Shown here piece by piece: positions 39,530-47,947 of a DNA stretch of 64,000 nt. Source of the stretch: Microbacterium bovistercoris. Lineage in GTDB: Bacteria > Actinomycetota > Actinomycetes > Actinomycetales > Microbacteriaceae. The stretch's first letter is position 1; each line of letters opens with the position of its first letter. The stretch covers positions 84,686 through 148,685 of the forward strand of contig NZ_QUAB01000033.1 in the NCBI RefSeq assembly GCF_003387575.1, in the 5' to 3' direction. A program made the translations under genes and the position numbers. The notes below the pieces were generated by a model. The model did no database searches. It was not told the origin of the DNA and saw nothing but the letters and a program-made list of their open reading frames with translations.

Positions 39530-39531
39530 GG

Positions 39532-41127
39532 TCAGCGGGGGTCGGGCACCGGCCAGCCGGCATCCTGCAGCGCCTGGCGGGCGAGAGCGCGTGCGGAGAA
39601 CGGGGTGCGGACCCCGTTGATCTCGCGGTAGTCCTGATGACCGGGGCCGGCCCACAGGATCGCGTCGCCCTCGCCGGTCATGCTCACCGCGGCGCGGATC
39701 GCCTCCTCGGGAGCGGCGACCTCGATGATCTCGGCATCCGTCCCCGCAGAGCGGGCACCGTCCAGTAGCGCGGCGCGGATCGGTGCGGCCTCCTCGTAGC
39801 GGGGGTGGTGATCGGTGACGATGACGACGTCGGCGCCTTCGGCGGCGACGCGCCCCATGATCGGCCGCTTGAGCGTGTCCCGGTTGCCGGAGGCGCCGAA
39901 CATCATCAGCACCCGGCCGGGGGTGACCTTGCGCACGGCGGCGAGGGTCTTCTCGAAAGAGTCCGGCGTGTGCGAGAAGTCGACGTAGACGACGGGCCCC
40001 TGCTCGCCGGAGACGATCTCGGTGCGGCCGGGGAGCACCGCCCGGACTCCGCCGTCGCGCTCGAGCACCGCCGCGATCCTGTCGAAGTCGTAACCGGCCT
40101 CGACGAGCATGGCGATGGCGAGCCCGGTGTTGGCCGCCATGTGCGCTCCGATCACGGGGATCGTCGTGCTGATCTCGTCGCCGCCGGGCGCGCGGACGGT
40201 GAACGTCGTGGCGCGCTGCGTCTCCTCGTCGATGCGGACGATCCAGTCGGCGTCGGCCGCGGCATCCGCATCCTGCGCCAGCTGCGGCGCGCCGACGGTG
40301 ACCACCGGGATCTGTGAACGTGCGACGACCTCCCGGCCGGATGCGGTGTCCACGCAGACCACCCCGCGCCGGGCGCGGTCAGGGCGGAACAGGGCGAGCT
40401 TGGCCTCGAGATAGGTCTCCAGGTCGCCGTAGTCGTCGAGATGGTCGTGGGTGAGGTTGGTGAAACCCGCGACGTCGAACAGGAGCCCGTCCACGCGGTG
40501 CCGCGACAGTGCCTGGGCGCTGACCTCGACGGCGACGGCCGCGACATCGCGCTCGCGCATGAGCGCGAGAAGCGCGTGCAGCTCGGAGGATTCCGGCGTC
40601 GTGAGTCGAGAGACGATGGTCTGCCCCGCGATGTGCCTCTCGGCCGTCGAGCTGAGGCCGGTCACGACGCCGATCTGGTCGAGGATCGCTTCGAGCACGT
40701 GCGCCGTGCTCGTCTTCCCGTTCGTCCCGGTGACGGCAAGCAGCGTCGGCATGTCGGCGTCGGTGCCGTACAGCCAGGCGCTGATCGCGCCGAGCACGGC
40801 ACGGGGGTCGTCGGCGATCAGCAAGGGAAGTCCGCTCGGAGCGGCGATCTCCGCGCCCTCGGCGTCGGTGAGGATCGCGACGGCGCCCTGCTCGGCGGCC
40901 TGGCCCGCGAACTCGGCACCGTGCCGGCGCGCACCGTGGATGCCCACGAACACCTCGCCCGCGCGCAGATCTGCGGTGGCGAGCGTGATTCCCGTGATCG
41001 TCTGGGCGCCGAGATCCCCTCGGACGCCGAGGCCGAAGCGCTCGGCGAGATCGGAGAGCGACCGGTGCGGCGGGTTCTCCGGACGCAGGACGGGGGGCAG
41101 GGGAGCGGAGGCGGGTGCAGTGGCCAT
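39532..41127 (-). CDS. murE: MurE-type UDP-MurNAc-tripeptide synthetase
   Basis: Cytoplasmic ATP-dependent ligase adding the third amino acid to UDP-MurNAc-L-Ala-D-Glu. It has 531 residues. The uridine-binding N-terminal domain is followed by the ATP loop VTGTNGKTSTAHVLEAI, central TNLTHDHLDDYGDLETYLEA, FSHTPDSFEKTLAAVRK and the C-terminal MMFGASGNRDTLKRP. The specificity loop that is DNPR in diaminopimelate-adding enzymes reads HHPR here (about residues 440-443). ATG 41127 is preferred to 41160. It stands apart from any mur cluster, and the added residue may not be meso-diaminopimelate. Confidence 0.88.
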   Translation of the reverse strand: MATAPASAPLPPVLRPENPPHRSLSDLAERFGLGVRGDLGAQTITGITLATADLRAGEVFVGIHGARRHGAEFAGQAAEQGAVAILTDAEGAEIAAPSGLPLLIADDPRAVLGAISAWLYGTDADMPTLLAVTGTNGKTSTAHVLEAILDQIGVVTGLSSTAERHIAGQTIVSRLTTPESSELHALLALMRERDVAAVAVEVSAQALSRHRVDGLLFDVAGFTNLTHDHLDDYGDLETYLEAKLALFRPDRARRGVVCVDTASGREVVARSQIPVVTVGAPQLAQDADAAADADWIVRIDEETQRATTFTVRAPGGDEISTTIPVIGAHMAANTGLAIAMLVEAGYDFDRIAAVLERDGGVRAVLPGRTEIVSGEQGPVVYVDFSHTPDSFEKTLAAVRKVTPGRVLMMFGASGNRDTLKRPIMGRVAAEGADVVIVTDHHPRYEEAAPIRAALLDGARSAGTDAEIIEVAAPEEAIRAAVSMTGEGDAILWAGPGHQDYREINGVRTPFSARALARQALQDAGWPVPDPR

Positions 41128-41183
41128 GGCGGTTCCAGTCTCCCACCCCTTCCGGGTCACAGCGGATTCCTCGCCGCGGCCAG

Positions 41184-41189
41184 TACGGT
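41184..41189 (+). promoter_or_regulatory. -10 box of rseP, leaderless arrangement
   Basis: TACGGT, then gatctg (6 nt), then GTG 41196. No ribosome site is present. Confidence 0.5.
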
Positions 41190-41195
41190 GATCTG

Positions 41196-42509
41196 GTGGA
41201 AATCCTGCTGTACCTGGGCGGCATCCTGTTCATGCTGATCGGTCTCGCGCTGTCCATCGGATTGCACGAGATCGGGCATCTCGTGCCCGCGAAGCTCTTC
41301 GGCGTGCGCGTCGGCCAGTACATGATCGGCTTCGGGCCGCGGCTGTGGTCGAAGCAGATCGGTGAGACCGAGTACGGCGTCAAGGCGCTCCCTCTGGGCG
41401 GCTTCATCTCGATGTCGGGCATGTACCCGCCGTCCAAGGACACCGGCAGGGCCACCGGCCTGTTCTCGAAGCTGGTGCAGGATGCCCGTTCCGCCAACGA
41501 CGAGACGATCGCGGAGGGAGCCGAGGACCGCGTGTTCTACAAGCTTCCGGTGTGGAAGCGGATCATCGTGATGTTCGGCGGGCCGTTCATGAACCTCGTC
41601 CTCGGCGTGCTGATCTTCACCGTGGTCGCCTCGGGCATCGGCATCCAGCAGGCCACGACGACCGTCGCCTCGGTGAGCGAGTGCGTGCTCCCGGCCGGGA
41701 CGAGCCAGACGACCTGTGAGCCCGGTGACCCGACGGCACCCGCGGCCGAGGCGGGTATCCAGCCCGGCGACGTGCTGCTGAGCGTCGACGGCGAGGAGGT
41801 GGACACCTTCGCGGAGGCGTCCGCCATCATCCAGGCATCCCCGGGGGAGTCGCTCCCGGTGGTCGTGGAGCGCGACGGCGAGCAGGTCGAGACGACGCTC
41901 ACGCCGGTTCCGGCGCAGCGCCAGGAAGTGGATGCGAACGGGCAGCCCGTCGTGGACGAGAACGGCGATCCGGTGATGAACGAGGTCGGCTACGCGGGCA
42001 TCACCTCGCAGCTCGCCTATGTGCAGCAGCCGATCGGCACCGGCGTGCAGATGACGGCGCAGCAGGTGGGAGGCGTCGCGTCGATGATCGTCACCCTGCC
42101 GCAGAAGATGTGGGACGTCGCGCAGACGGTCTTCACCGGCGCGGAGCGCGACCCGAACGGCCCGCTCAGCGTCGTCGGCGTCGGCCGGCTCGCAGGCGAG
42201 GTCGCGGTCACCGACAGCCCGGTGGTGAACAGGCTCAGCACTCTGCTCTACCTGCTCGGCGCGCTGAACATCGCGCTGTTCGTGTTCAACCTCATCCCGC
42301 TGCTGCCGCTGGATGGCGGCCACATCGTCGTCGCGCTCTGGGAGGGGCTCAAGCGCACCTGGGCCAAGCTCACCGGTCGCCGTCAGCCGAAGCCGGTCGA
42401 CGCGACACGTCTGGTCCCGCTCACCGTCGTGGTGGCGGTGCTGATGATCGGGATGGGCGCTCTGCTCATCGTCGCCGACCTGCTCAAGCCGGTGAACCTG
42501 CTGGGCTGA
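41196..42509 (+). CDS. rseP: Site-2 protease RseP (M50 zinc metallopeptidase)
   Basis: Intramembrane zinc protease, 437 residues. The first membrane helix carries HEIGH in LSIGLHEIGHLVPAKLFG (about residues 22-26 for HExxH) and the last membrane part carries the third ligand in NLIPLLPLDGGHIVVALWEG. A PDZ domain lies between (AEAGIQPGDVLLSVDGEEVD). The expected substrates are membrane-bound anti-sigma factors or similar proteins. The GTG at 41196 is in phase with a longer frame but sits 6 nt after a TACGGT box. It converges with the PhzE-type gene across 13 nt. Confidence 0.94.
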   Translation: MEILLYLGGILFMLIGLALSIGLHEIGHLVPAKLFGVRVGQYMIGFGPRLWSKQIGETEYGVKALPLGGFISMSGMYPPSKDTGRATGLFSKLVQDARSANDETIAEGAEDRVFYKLPVWKRIIVMFGGPFMNLVLGVLIFTVVASGIGIQQATTTVASVSECVLPAGTSQTTCEPGDPTAPAAEAGIQPGDVLLSVDGEEVDTFAEASAIIQASPGESLPVVVERDGEQVETTLTPVPAQRQEVDANGQPVVDENGDPVMNEVGYAGITSQLAYVQQPIGTGVQMTAQQVGGVASMIVTLPQKMWDVAQTVFTGAERDPNGPLSVVGVGRLAGEVAVTDSPVVNRLSTLLYLLGALNIALFVFNLIPLLPLDGGHIVVALWEGLKRTWAKLTGRRQPKPVDATRLVPLTVVVAVLMIGMGALLIVADLLKPVNLLG

Positions 42510-42522
42510 AGCCGCGGCGAGC

Positions 42523-44394
42523 TCAGGCGAGCGCGTGCTCCGCCAGCCGCTCCAGGGTGCGGATGCCGTCGCGCGACAGGATCGACTCCAGGTGGCCCTG
42601 GATCGATGCGAAGCGCTCGCCGCGGAGGGCGTACACGTCGCCGGTCACCGCATCGGCCGACACCTCGGCATCCGTCACCGATGCGGCGCCGGGGGAGACC
42701 CGCGCGGTGAACGTGTTGTAGAAGCCGACCGAGGCGTCCTCGCCGAACACCGGCACGATCTTCTGCACGCCCTGGTGCGGGGCGTCCAGCGGCACCAGCG
42801 CGATGCCCAGCGAGTCCGCGAGGATCTGATGGCTCAGGCAGACGGCGAGCAGCGGGGCGTCCGCCGCACGGCGGCGGGCGACGACCTCCCGCATCCGCGC
42901 GATGCGCGGTGATGCGGCATCGCGCGGATCGCCGGGGCCGGGGCCGGCCACAACCAGGTCGGCGGCGTCGATCTCGTCGTCGGTCACGGTGCCCCACGGC
43001 ACGACGCGCGCATCGAGCCCCAGGTGGCGCAGCTGGTGGGCGAGCATCGTGGTGAACCGGTCCTCGGCATCCACGACGAGCGCGGTGCGGCCGGCCAGCG
43101 GTCCGGCGGCCGCGGCATCCTGCGGCTGCAGCCAGAACTCCGCGAGCCGGGCATTGCGCGAGGCGAGCAGCTCGGCCACCTCGGGGTCGTCGGCGAGCGT
43201 CGGCGCCGCGTCGGGGGCGTCGGCGTCGTCCCGCGCCTCGGCGGCGTGGTCGCGCTCGATGGCACCGATCGCGCCCAGCACACCGGCAGCCTTGCCATGC
43301 GTCTCTCCGACCTCGCCGTACGGGTCCGAGTGCCGCACCAGGGTGGCGCCGACCGGCACGGCGAGAGATCCGCGGTCGACGTAGACCGTGCGGATGAGGA
43401 TCGGCGCATCCAGGTCGTGGCCGCCGCTCGCGTTCGGGCTGAACAGCGCGGCAACGCCGGAGTAGTAGCCGCGCGGGGCGCGCTCGTGGCGCCGGATCAC
43501 CGTGCAGGCGTTCTGCATCGGCGATCCGGTGACGGTCGGCGCGAACATCGTCTCGCGCAGCACATCGCGCGGGTCGAGGGCGCTGCGCCCGCGCAGCATG
43601 TACTCGGTGTGCGTCAGCCTCGACATCTGCTTCAGGTGGGGCCCGGTGATGCGTCCGCCGTCCGAGCAGACCTGGCTCATCATCTTGAGCTCCTCGTCGA
43701 CGACCATGAAGAGCTCCTCGGTCTCCTTGGTCGAGGAGAGGAACTCGGTCAGCGCCGCCTTGGTCGCGCCCCCCGCCGGATGCCGGAAGGTGCCCGAGAT
43801 CGGGTTCATGGTGACGAATCCGTCGCGGGCGACGACGTGCGCCTCGGGGCTGGCGCCGACCGCTATCCGTCCGGGCGTGATCACGGCGAAGGTCCAGTAC
43901 GCACCTCGCTCGTGCTCGAGCAGCGCGCGGAACCAGGTCAGCGCGGCCGTGCGGTCGTCGGTGTCGAACGAGGCCCGGTAGTCACGGCGGATCACGAAGT
44001 TCGCGCCCTCGCCGCGGCCGATCTCCTCGTCGATGACCTGATCGACGATCGCCGCATAGTCCTCGTCGGAGATGTCGAAACCGCCGTCGCGCAGCGTGAT
44101 CGGGTCGTCCGGCAGAGCGGCGACCAGCTCCGCGGCATCCAGTTGTTCGTGCGAATCCACGAGGATGCAGCGCAGCGGCGTGCCGTCGTCCTGCGCCTCG
44201 AAGCCGCGCTCGCGCACCTGCCGGTACGGGACCAGGGCGAAGACCTCGCGGTCGGCCGCCAGCGGGATGTCGGCGAGGACGTCGACGTCGGCGACGGCGC
44301 CGGTGAGCAGCTCGACACCGCCGTCGCGCGCGATCAGCACGAAGGATGCGTCGGGGTCGGCGGTGAGTGCGTGCAGGCGGTCGGCGATGGCCAT
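42523..44394 (-). CDS. Fused anthranilate synthase, PhzE/TrpEG type
   Basis: A 623-residue fusion of a chorismate-binding domain (about 1-420) and a glutamine amidotransferase (about 435-620). The synthase part has FVTMNPISGTFRHPAGGATK, SDGGRITGPHLKQMSRLTHT and TVTGSPMQNACTVIRRHERA followed by RGYYSGVAAL, the PhzE-like variant of the usual anthranilate synthase motif. The amidotransferase part has the Cys in LLAVCLSHQILADSLG and GHLES near the end. AGGAG lies 6 nt before ATG 44394. A Trp-codon attenuator precedes it, so it most likely serves tryptophan synthesis by making anthranilate; an aminodeoxyisochorismate product cannot be excluded. Confidence 0.88.
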   Translation of the reverse strand: MAIADRLHALTADPDASFVLIARDGGVELLTGAVADVDVLADIPLAADREVFALVPYRQVRERGFEAQDDGTPLRCILVDSHEQLDAAELVAALPDDPITLRDGGFDISDEDYAAIVDQVIDEEIGRGEGANFVIRRDYRASFDTDDRTAALTWFRALLEHERGAYWTFAVITPGRIAVGASPEAHVVARDGFVTMNPISGTFRHPAGGATKAALTEFLSSTKETEELFMVVDEELKMMSQVCSDGGRITGPHLKQMSRLTHTEYMLRGRSALDPRDVLRETMFAPTVTGSPMQNACTVIRRHERAPRGYYSGVAALFSPNASGGHDLDAPILIRTVYVDRGSLAVPVGATLVRHSDPYGEVGETHGKAAGVLGAIGAIERDHAAEARDDADAPDAAPTLADDPEVAELLASRNARLAEFWLQPQDAAAAGPLAGRTALVVDAEDRFTTMLAHQLRHLGLDARVVPWGTVTDDEIDAADLVVAGPGPGDPRDAASPRIARMREVVARRRAADAPLLAVCLSHQILADSLGIALVPLDAPHQGVQKIVPVFGEDASVGFYNTFTARVSPGAASVTDAEVSADAVTGDVYALRGERFASIQGHLESILSRDGIRTLERLAEHALA

Positions 44395-44430
44395 CGGGTC
44401 TCCTGTATCGGGGAATCCGGCGCGGGATGC

Positions 44431-44456
44431 AAAAAGACCGCCCCGGAAGGCGGTCT
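44431..44456 (-). terminator. Attenuator terminator of the anthranilate synthase gene
   Basis: On minus, AGACCGCC-TTCCGG-GGCGGTCT followed by TTTT: an 8-bp stem with a real T-run, rare in this genome. It lies 37 nt upstream of the anthranilate synthase ATG and 28 nt after the leader-peptide stop. Its 5' arm repeats CCGCCTT of the leader peptide's own hairpin, so GGCGG after the leader stop can pair with either. Confidence 0.85.
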
Positions 44457-44483
44457 GATTCTCGTGGGTACGCGAAACTCCGC

Positions 44484-44519
44484 CTAGAAGGCGGGCCACC
44501 AGGTGCGGTTCGCGGACAT
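44484..44519 (-). CDS. trpL: Tryptophan leader peptide MSANRTWWPAF
   Basis: An 11-codon ORF ending in TAG, with two adjacent Trp codons (TGG TGG) at positions 7-8. The Trp codons precede CCGCC-TTCTA-GGCGG, a 5-bp hairpin spanning the stop codon. Downstream CCGCC and GGCGG copies form the terminator at 44431-44456. This is the classical layout 1:2 (pause), 2:3 (antiterminator), 3:4 (terminator): a ribosome stalled on Trp codons would cover region 1, free region 2 to pair with 3, and allow read-through. TACTTT lies 6 nt before the ATG, so the peptide is probably translated from a leaderless transcript. Confidence 0.85.
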   Translation of the reverse strand: MSANRTWWPAF

Positions 44520-44525
44520 AGGGCG

Positions 44526-44531
44526 AAAGTA
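44526..44531 (-). promoter_or_regulatory. -10 box for the trpL-anthranilate synthase transcript
   Basis: TACTTT on minus, then cgccct (6 nt), then the trpL ATG. The -35 is weak. It lies between the pcp stop (44570) and trpL, so attenuation acts on a transcript that starts here. Confidence 0.55.
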
Positions 44532-44569
44532 CCACACCGTGGCGGTCGGGATGCCGCGTGTGACGTCGA

Positions 44570-45190
44570 TCAGGACTCGGTGCCGGCGCTGCGGGCATCC
44601 TCCGCACCGCGTGCGTGCTCCACGGCGACGGCCACGGCGCGCGCGAGCGCGTCGTCGGGGAGGTGCGGAGCCCCCTCGGGCGCGGTCGACGCGGACCAGG
44701 GCAGATGGATGAATCCCGCCCGCGCGCCCGGTGCCGCGGCGAGTGCCGTGTAGAACACGTGATTGCATACGTAGCTGCCGGCCGAGAGCGAGACGTGCGC
44801 CGGGATGCCGGCGTCATCGATCGCCCGAGCGATGCGCTTCACCGGCAGAGTGGCGAACCGGGCGGCCGGTCCGCCGGGATCACTCGGCACATCGACGGGC
44901 GCGGCGCCGGAGTTGTCGGGGATGCGGGCGTCGATGAGGTTCACGGCGACCCGCTCGACGGCGACCCTCGTGCTGCCGCCTGCGAGGCCGAAGGCGATGA
45001 CGACTTCGGGGCGGTGCTCGGCGATCAGCGTGCGCAGCCGGTCCGCGGCATCCGTGAAGACGACCGGGAGCACGGCCGTGACGAGGTCGGCAGACGGATG
45101 CGCGGCGGCATACGCAATGACCGCGTCCTGCGACGGGTTGCCGTCGCTGCCGGCGAAGGGGCCGAATCCGGTGAGCAGGACGGAGGTCAT
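44570..45190 (-). CDS. pcp: Pyroglutamyl-peptidase I
   Basis: Cysteine peptidase removing N-terminal pyroglutamate, 206 residues. Start motif VLLTGFGPFAGSDGNPSQDA; catalytic Cys in SLSAGSYVCNHVFYTAL (about Cys143) and His in RAGFIHLPW; the Glu partner lies in the segment before IAFGLAGGSTRVAVERVAVN. It is cytoplasmic. It precedes trpL on the same strand, but the separate -10 at 44526-44531 suggests that tryptophan control starts downstream of it. It diverges from ispG across 59 bp. Confidence 0.92.
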   Translation of the reverse strand: MTSVLLTGFGPFAGSDGNPSQDAVIAYAAAHPSADLVTAVLPVVFTDAADRLRTLIAEHRPEVVIAFGLAGGSTRVAVERVAVNLIDARIPDNSGAAPVDVPSDPGGPAARFATLPVKRIARAIDDAGIPAHVSLSAGSYVCNHVFYTALAAAPGARAGFIHLPWSASTAPEGAPHLPDDALARAVAVAVEHARGAEDARSAGTES

Positions 45191-45237
45191 CCGCTCAGCC
45201 TAGGCGCGCTTGCAGGTCCGGTGCAGCGGCGGCGTCG

Positions 45238-45243
45238 TAGGCT
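45238..45243 (+). promoter_or_regulatory. -10 box of ispG
   Basis: TAGGCT, then ggaggg (6 nt), then GTG 45250. The GGAGG could instead serve a GTG at 45259 with 10-nt spacing, so the start is not fully decided. Confidence 0.45.
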
Positions 45244-45249
45244 GGAGGG

Positions 45250-46401
45250 GTGCCAGCAGTGAACCTGGGGATGCCGCGCGTCCCGGAAGTCCTCGCGCCT
45301 CGTCGCAAGACCCGTCAGATCCGGGTCGGCAAGGTGCTCGTCGGCGGCGACGCCCCCGTCAGCGTGCAGTCGATGACCACGACGAAGACCACCGACATCA
45401 ACGGGACTCTGCAGCAGATCGCCGAGCTCACGGCCTCGGGCTGCGAGATCGTGCGCGTCGCCGTGCCGTCGCAGGACGACGCCGACGTGCTGCACATCAT
45501 CGCGAAGAAGAGCCAGATCCCGGTCATCGCCGACATCCACTTCCAGCCGAAGTACGTGTTCCAGGCGATCGACGCCGGCTGCGGCGCGGTGCGCGTGAAC
45601 CCCGGCAACATCCGCAAGTTCGACGACCAGGTCGGCGCCATCGCCAAGGCGGCGAAGGACGCCGGCGTCTCGCTGCGCATCGGCGTGAACGCGGGCTCCC
45701 TCGACCGTCGTCTGCTGGAGAAGTACGGCAAGGCGACCCCGGAGGCGCTCGTGGAGAGCGCCGTCTGGGAGGCTTCGCTGTTCGAGGAGCACGACTTCCA
45801 CGACTTCAAGATCTCGGTCAAGCACAACGACCCCGTGGTGATGGTCAAGGCGTACCGCATGCTCGCCGAGCGCGGCGACTGGCCGCTGCACCTCGGCGTC
45901 ACCGAGGCCGGTCCGGCGTTCCAGGGCACGATCAAGAGCGCCACGGCGTTCGGCATCCTGCTCGGCGAGGGCATCGGCGACACCATCCGCGTGTCGCTCT
46001 CCGCGCCGCCGGCCGAGGAGGTCAAGGTCGGCCACCAGATCCTGCAGTCGCTGAACCTTCGCGAGCGCAAGCTCGAGATCGTGTCCTGCCCGTCCTGCGG
46101 TCGTGCCCAGGTCGACGTGTACACGCTGGCCGACGACGTCACCGCGGGTCTGAAGGACATGACCGTGCCGCTGCGCGTCGCCGTCATGGGCTGCGTCGTG
46201 AACGGCCCGGGCGAGGCCCGTGAGGCCGACCTGGGCGTGGCCTCCGGCAACGGCAAGGGCCAGATCTTCGTCAAGGGCGAGGTCATCAAGACCGTCCCCG
46301 AGGAGGACATCGTCGCCACCCTCATCGAGGAGGCGAACCGGATCGCCGCCGAGATGGGGCCCGACGCGCCGCTCGGCACCGCGCAGGTCGTCACCTCGTG
46401 A
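45250..46401 (+). CDS. ispG: 4-hydroxy-3-methylbut-2-en-1-yl diphosphate synthase
   Basis: Iron-sulfur enzyme of the MEP pathway, converting MEcPP to HMBPP. It has 383 residues. The TIM-barrel N-terminus has [20 protein letters not shown]; the 4Fe-4S cysteines are in [20 protein letters not shown] and [19 protein letters not shown], with the fourth ligand Glu in the conserved tail segment. GTG 45250 is 6 nt after TAGGCT; GTG 45259 is an alternative. The stop overlaps the AlaX-like gene by 4 nt. Only dxr and ispG of the pathway are in this window. Confidence 0.96.
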   Translation: MPAVNLGMPRVPEVLAPRRKTRQIRVGKVLVGGDAPVSVQSMTTTKTTDINGTLQQIAELTASGCEIVRVAVPSQDDADVLHIIAKKSQIPVIADIHFQPKYVFQAIDAGCGAVRVNPGNIRKFDDQVGAIAKAAKDAGVSLRIGVNAGSLDRRLLEKYGKATPEALVESAVWEASLFEEHDFHDFKISVKHNDPVVMVKAYRMLAERGDWPLHLGVTEAGPAFQGTIKSATAFGILLGEGIGDTIRVSLSAPPAEEVKVGHQILQSLNLRERKLEIVSCPSCGRAQVDVYTLADDVTAGLKDMTVPLRVAVMGCVVNGPGEAREADLGVASGNGKGQIFVKGEVIKTVPEEDIVATLIEEANRIAAEMGPDAPLGTAQVVTS

Positions 46402-47246
46402 GCGCCACGACCGTCACGTTCCCCACCGGCGCCCTGCGGGCGGACGCCCGAGTTCTGGCGGTGCAGGCTGACGTCGTGGTCACCGATGTCACGCCGTTCC
46501 ATCCCGTCGACCACACCTGGCCCGATCAGCCGGGTGACTCCGGGGTGATCACCGTGGGTGAGGAGCGGCTGATCGTCGCCGAGGCCGTGATGGCCGCAGT
46601 CGGTGAGGACGGCGCGTTCGCCGTGGGGACCGACATCCCGGTCAGGCGCGGCGCGGAGGGCTGGACGTGGCTGGTCGCCCACCGGGTGGACGGTGACATC
46701 CCGGCATCCGTCGTGTCGGGTGCCGCAGCGGCGCTCGAGGTCGACGCGGAGCGCCGCGCCGGACTCAGCCGCGGGCACACCGCCTGCCACCTGGCATCTC
46801 TCGCGCTCGATCTCGCCGTGGCGGACCTGTGGCGCAAGCAGCCGGGCACCGATGCTCTCGGCAACCCCGACTTCGAGGGGCGGGCGAACCAGACCAGCTT
46901 CATCCACTCCGACGGGGCCGTCGACGAGTACCGCCTCGGCAAGAGCCTGCGCAAGGCCGGGTTCGACACCGAGACCTTCGCCGCGACCGTGTCGGAGCGG
47001 GAAGCCGCGATCAACACGACGCTGGCCGGATGGGTGTCGTCCGGGGCGCCGAGCCGCGTCGTCGCCGAGGGCCCGACGATCACCGACATGCGGCGCTGGG
47101 AGTGCGAACTGCCGGACGGCACGGCATCGATCCCGTGCGGGGGAACCCACGCATCCTCGCTCGCGGAGTTCGCCTCGATCGCCGTGTCGCTGGACCTGTC
47201 CGATCCCCAACTTCTCATCATGACGACGAGCGTGATTCCCGCCTGA
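46398..47246 (+). CDS. AlaX-like trans-editing aminoacyl-tRNA deacylase
   Basis: A 282-residue protein like the editing half of alanyl-tRNA synthetase without the synthetase. Four zinc ligands are recognisable: HTACH in [18 protein letters not shown] and Cys/His in [14 protein letters not shown]. An N-terminal barrel-like part (residues 1-100) contains [17 protein letters not shown], as in AlaX-M types. It should remove Ser or Gly wrongly attached to tRNA-Ala. GTGA overlap with ispG implies co-translation with an unrelated pathway gene. The substrate preference is inferred from family. Confidence 0.82.
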   Translation: MSATTVTFPTGALRADARVLAVQADVVVTDVTPFHPVDHTWPDQPGDSGVITVGEERLIVAEAVMAAVGEDGAFAVGTDIPVRRGAEGWTWLVAHRVDGDIPASVVSGAAAALEVDAERRAGLSRGHTACHLASLALDLAVADLWRKQPGTDALGNPDFEGRANQTSFIHSDGAVDEYRLGKSLRKAGFDTETFAATVSEREAAINTTLAGWVSSGAPSRVVAEGPTITDMRRWECELPDGTASIPCGGTHASSLAEFASIAVSLDLSDPQLLIMTTSVIPA

Positions 47247-47285
47247 CGCGACTCCGGCCTGATCCCCGTCGGGGGAGTACCGTCG

Positions 47286-47921
47286 ATGACTGTGACCGCG
47301 ATCCGGATGCGCACGGCCCTCGGAGCTGCCGCCGTCGTCCTGGCGGCGGTCCTCGCCTGGGCGGAGGTCGTGCACGAGCGCTCCTCCCGGCGCCGATTGG
47401 GCGCCGATGACGGGCATCCGGTGCGTCGCGAGGCGATCGTGGTGCTCGGCTTCCGCAATCGCGGCACGCGTGCGAACGCGGTCAACCGCTACCGGGTGCG
47501 CGCCGCACTGCGCTCGCTGACGCCGGATGCCCGCGAGGCGGTGCTCGTACTGTGCGGGGGCGCCGTCGGCGGGGAGATCGCCGAGGCGGAGCTGCTCGCC
47601 GCATATGCCCGGCGGCGCGGGTACACCGGGCCGATCCGGCTCGACACGCTGAGCAGGACGACGCGCGAGAACGTGCGGAACGCGATCGCGCTGATCGAGG
47701 ACGCCGATGCGATCAGGATCGTGTCGAACTCGCCGCACGCGGAGCTCGCGCGGGCGTATCTCTGGGAGTTGCGGCCCGATCTGGGCGGGCGCCTGCGGCG
47801 GGCGCGGGAGCAGTGCCTGGGCGAGGTCCTGTACATGAAGCCGTACTCGGCCGTCCGCGGGATCCGCGCTCTCGCCGAGCACGACCGCGGAGGACGGGCA
47901 GGGGTTTTCGGCGGGGGTTGA
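47286..47921 (+). CDS. DUF218 (YdcF/ElyC-like) membrane-anchored protein
   Basis: A 211-residue protein with an N-terminal hydrophobic anchor (ALGAAAVVLAAVLAWAEVV) and a DUF218 domain: REAIVVLGFRNRGTRANAVN, AVLVLCGGAVGGEIAEAELL, the loop LDTLSRTTRENVRNAIALI and IRIVSNSPHAELARAYLWEL. Members such as E. coli ElyC and SanA act in envelope maintenance, but a reaction is not established. GGGGGAG precedes the ATG by 8 nt. It ends 71 nt before the SRPBCC gene. Confidence 0.82.
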   Translation: MTVTAIRMRTALGAAAVVLAAVLAWAEVVHERSSRRRLGADDGHPVRREAIVVLGFRNRGTRANAVNRYRVRAALRSLTPDAREAVLVLCGGAVGGEIAEAELLAAYARRRGYTGPIRLDTLSRTTRENVRNAIALIEDADAIRIVSNSPHAELARAYLWELRPDLGGRLRRAREQCLGEVLYMKPYSAVRGIRALAEHDRGGRAGVFGGG

Positions 47922-47946
47922 CGGCGGCACCGGGCGGATCTAATCT
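47918..47946 (+). promoter_or_regulatory. Promoter of the SRPBCC-ArsR operon
   Basis: TTGACG (47918-47923), a 17-bp spacer and TAATCT (47941-47946): one of the best sigma-70 matches in the window. The predicted start near 47953 lies within the adjoining palindrome. Confidence 0.75.
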
Positions 47947-47947
47947 C

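Noticed and set aside
45315-47930. Minus-strand open frame opposite ispG, AlaX-like and DUF218 genes
   Set aside because: No family likeness and no start context; the three plus-strand genes explain the region.
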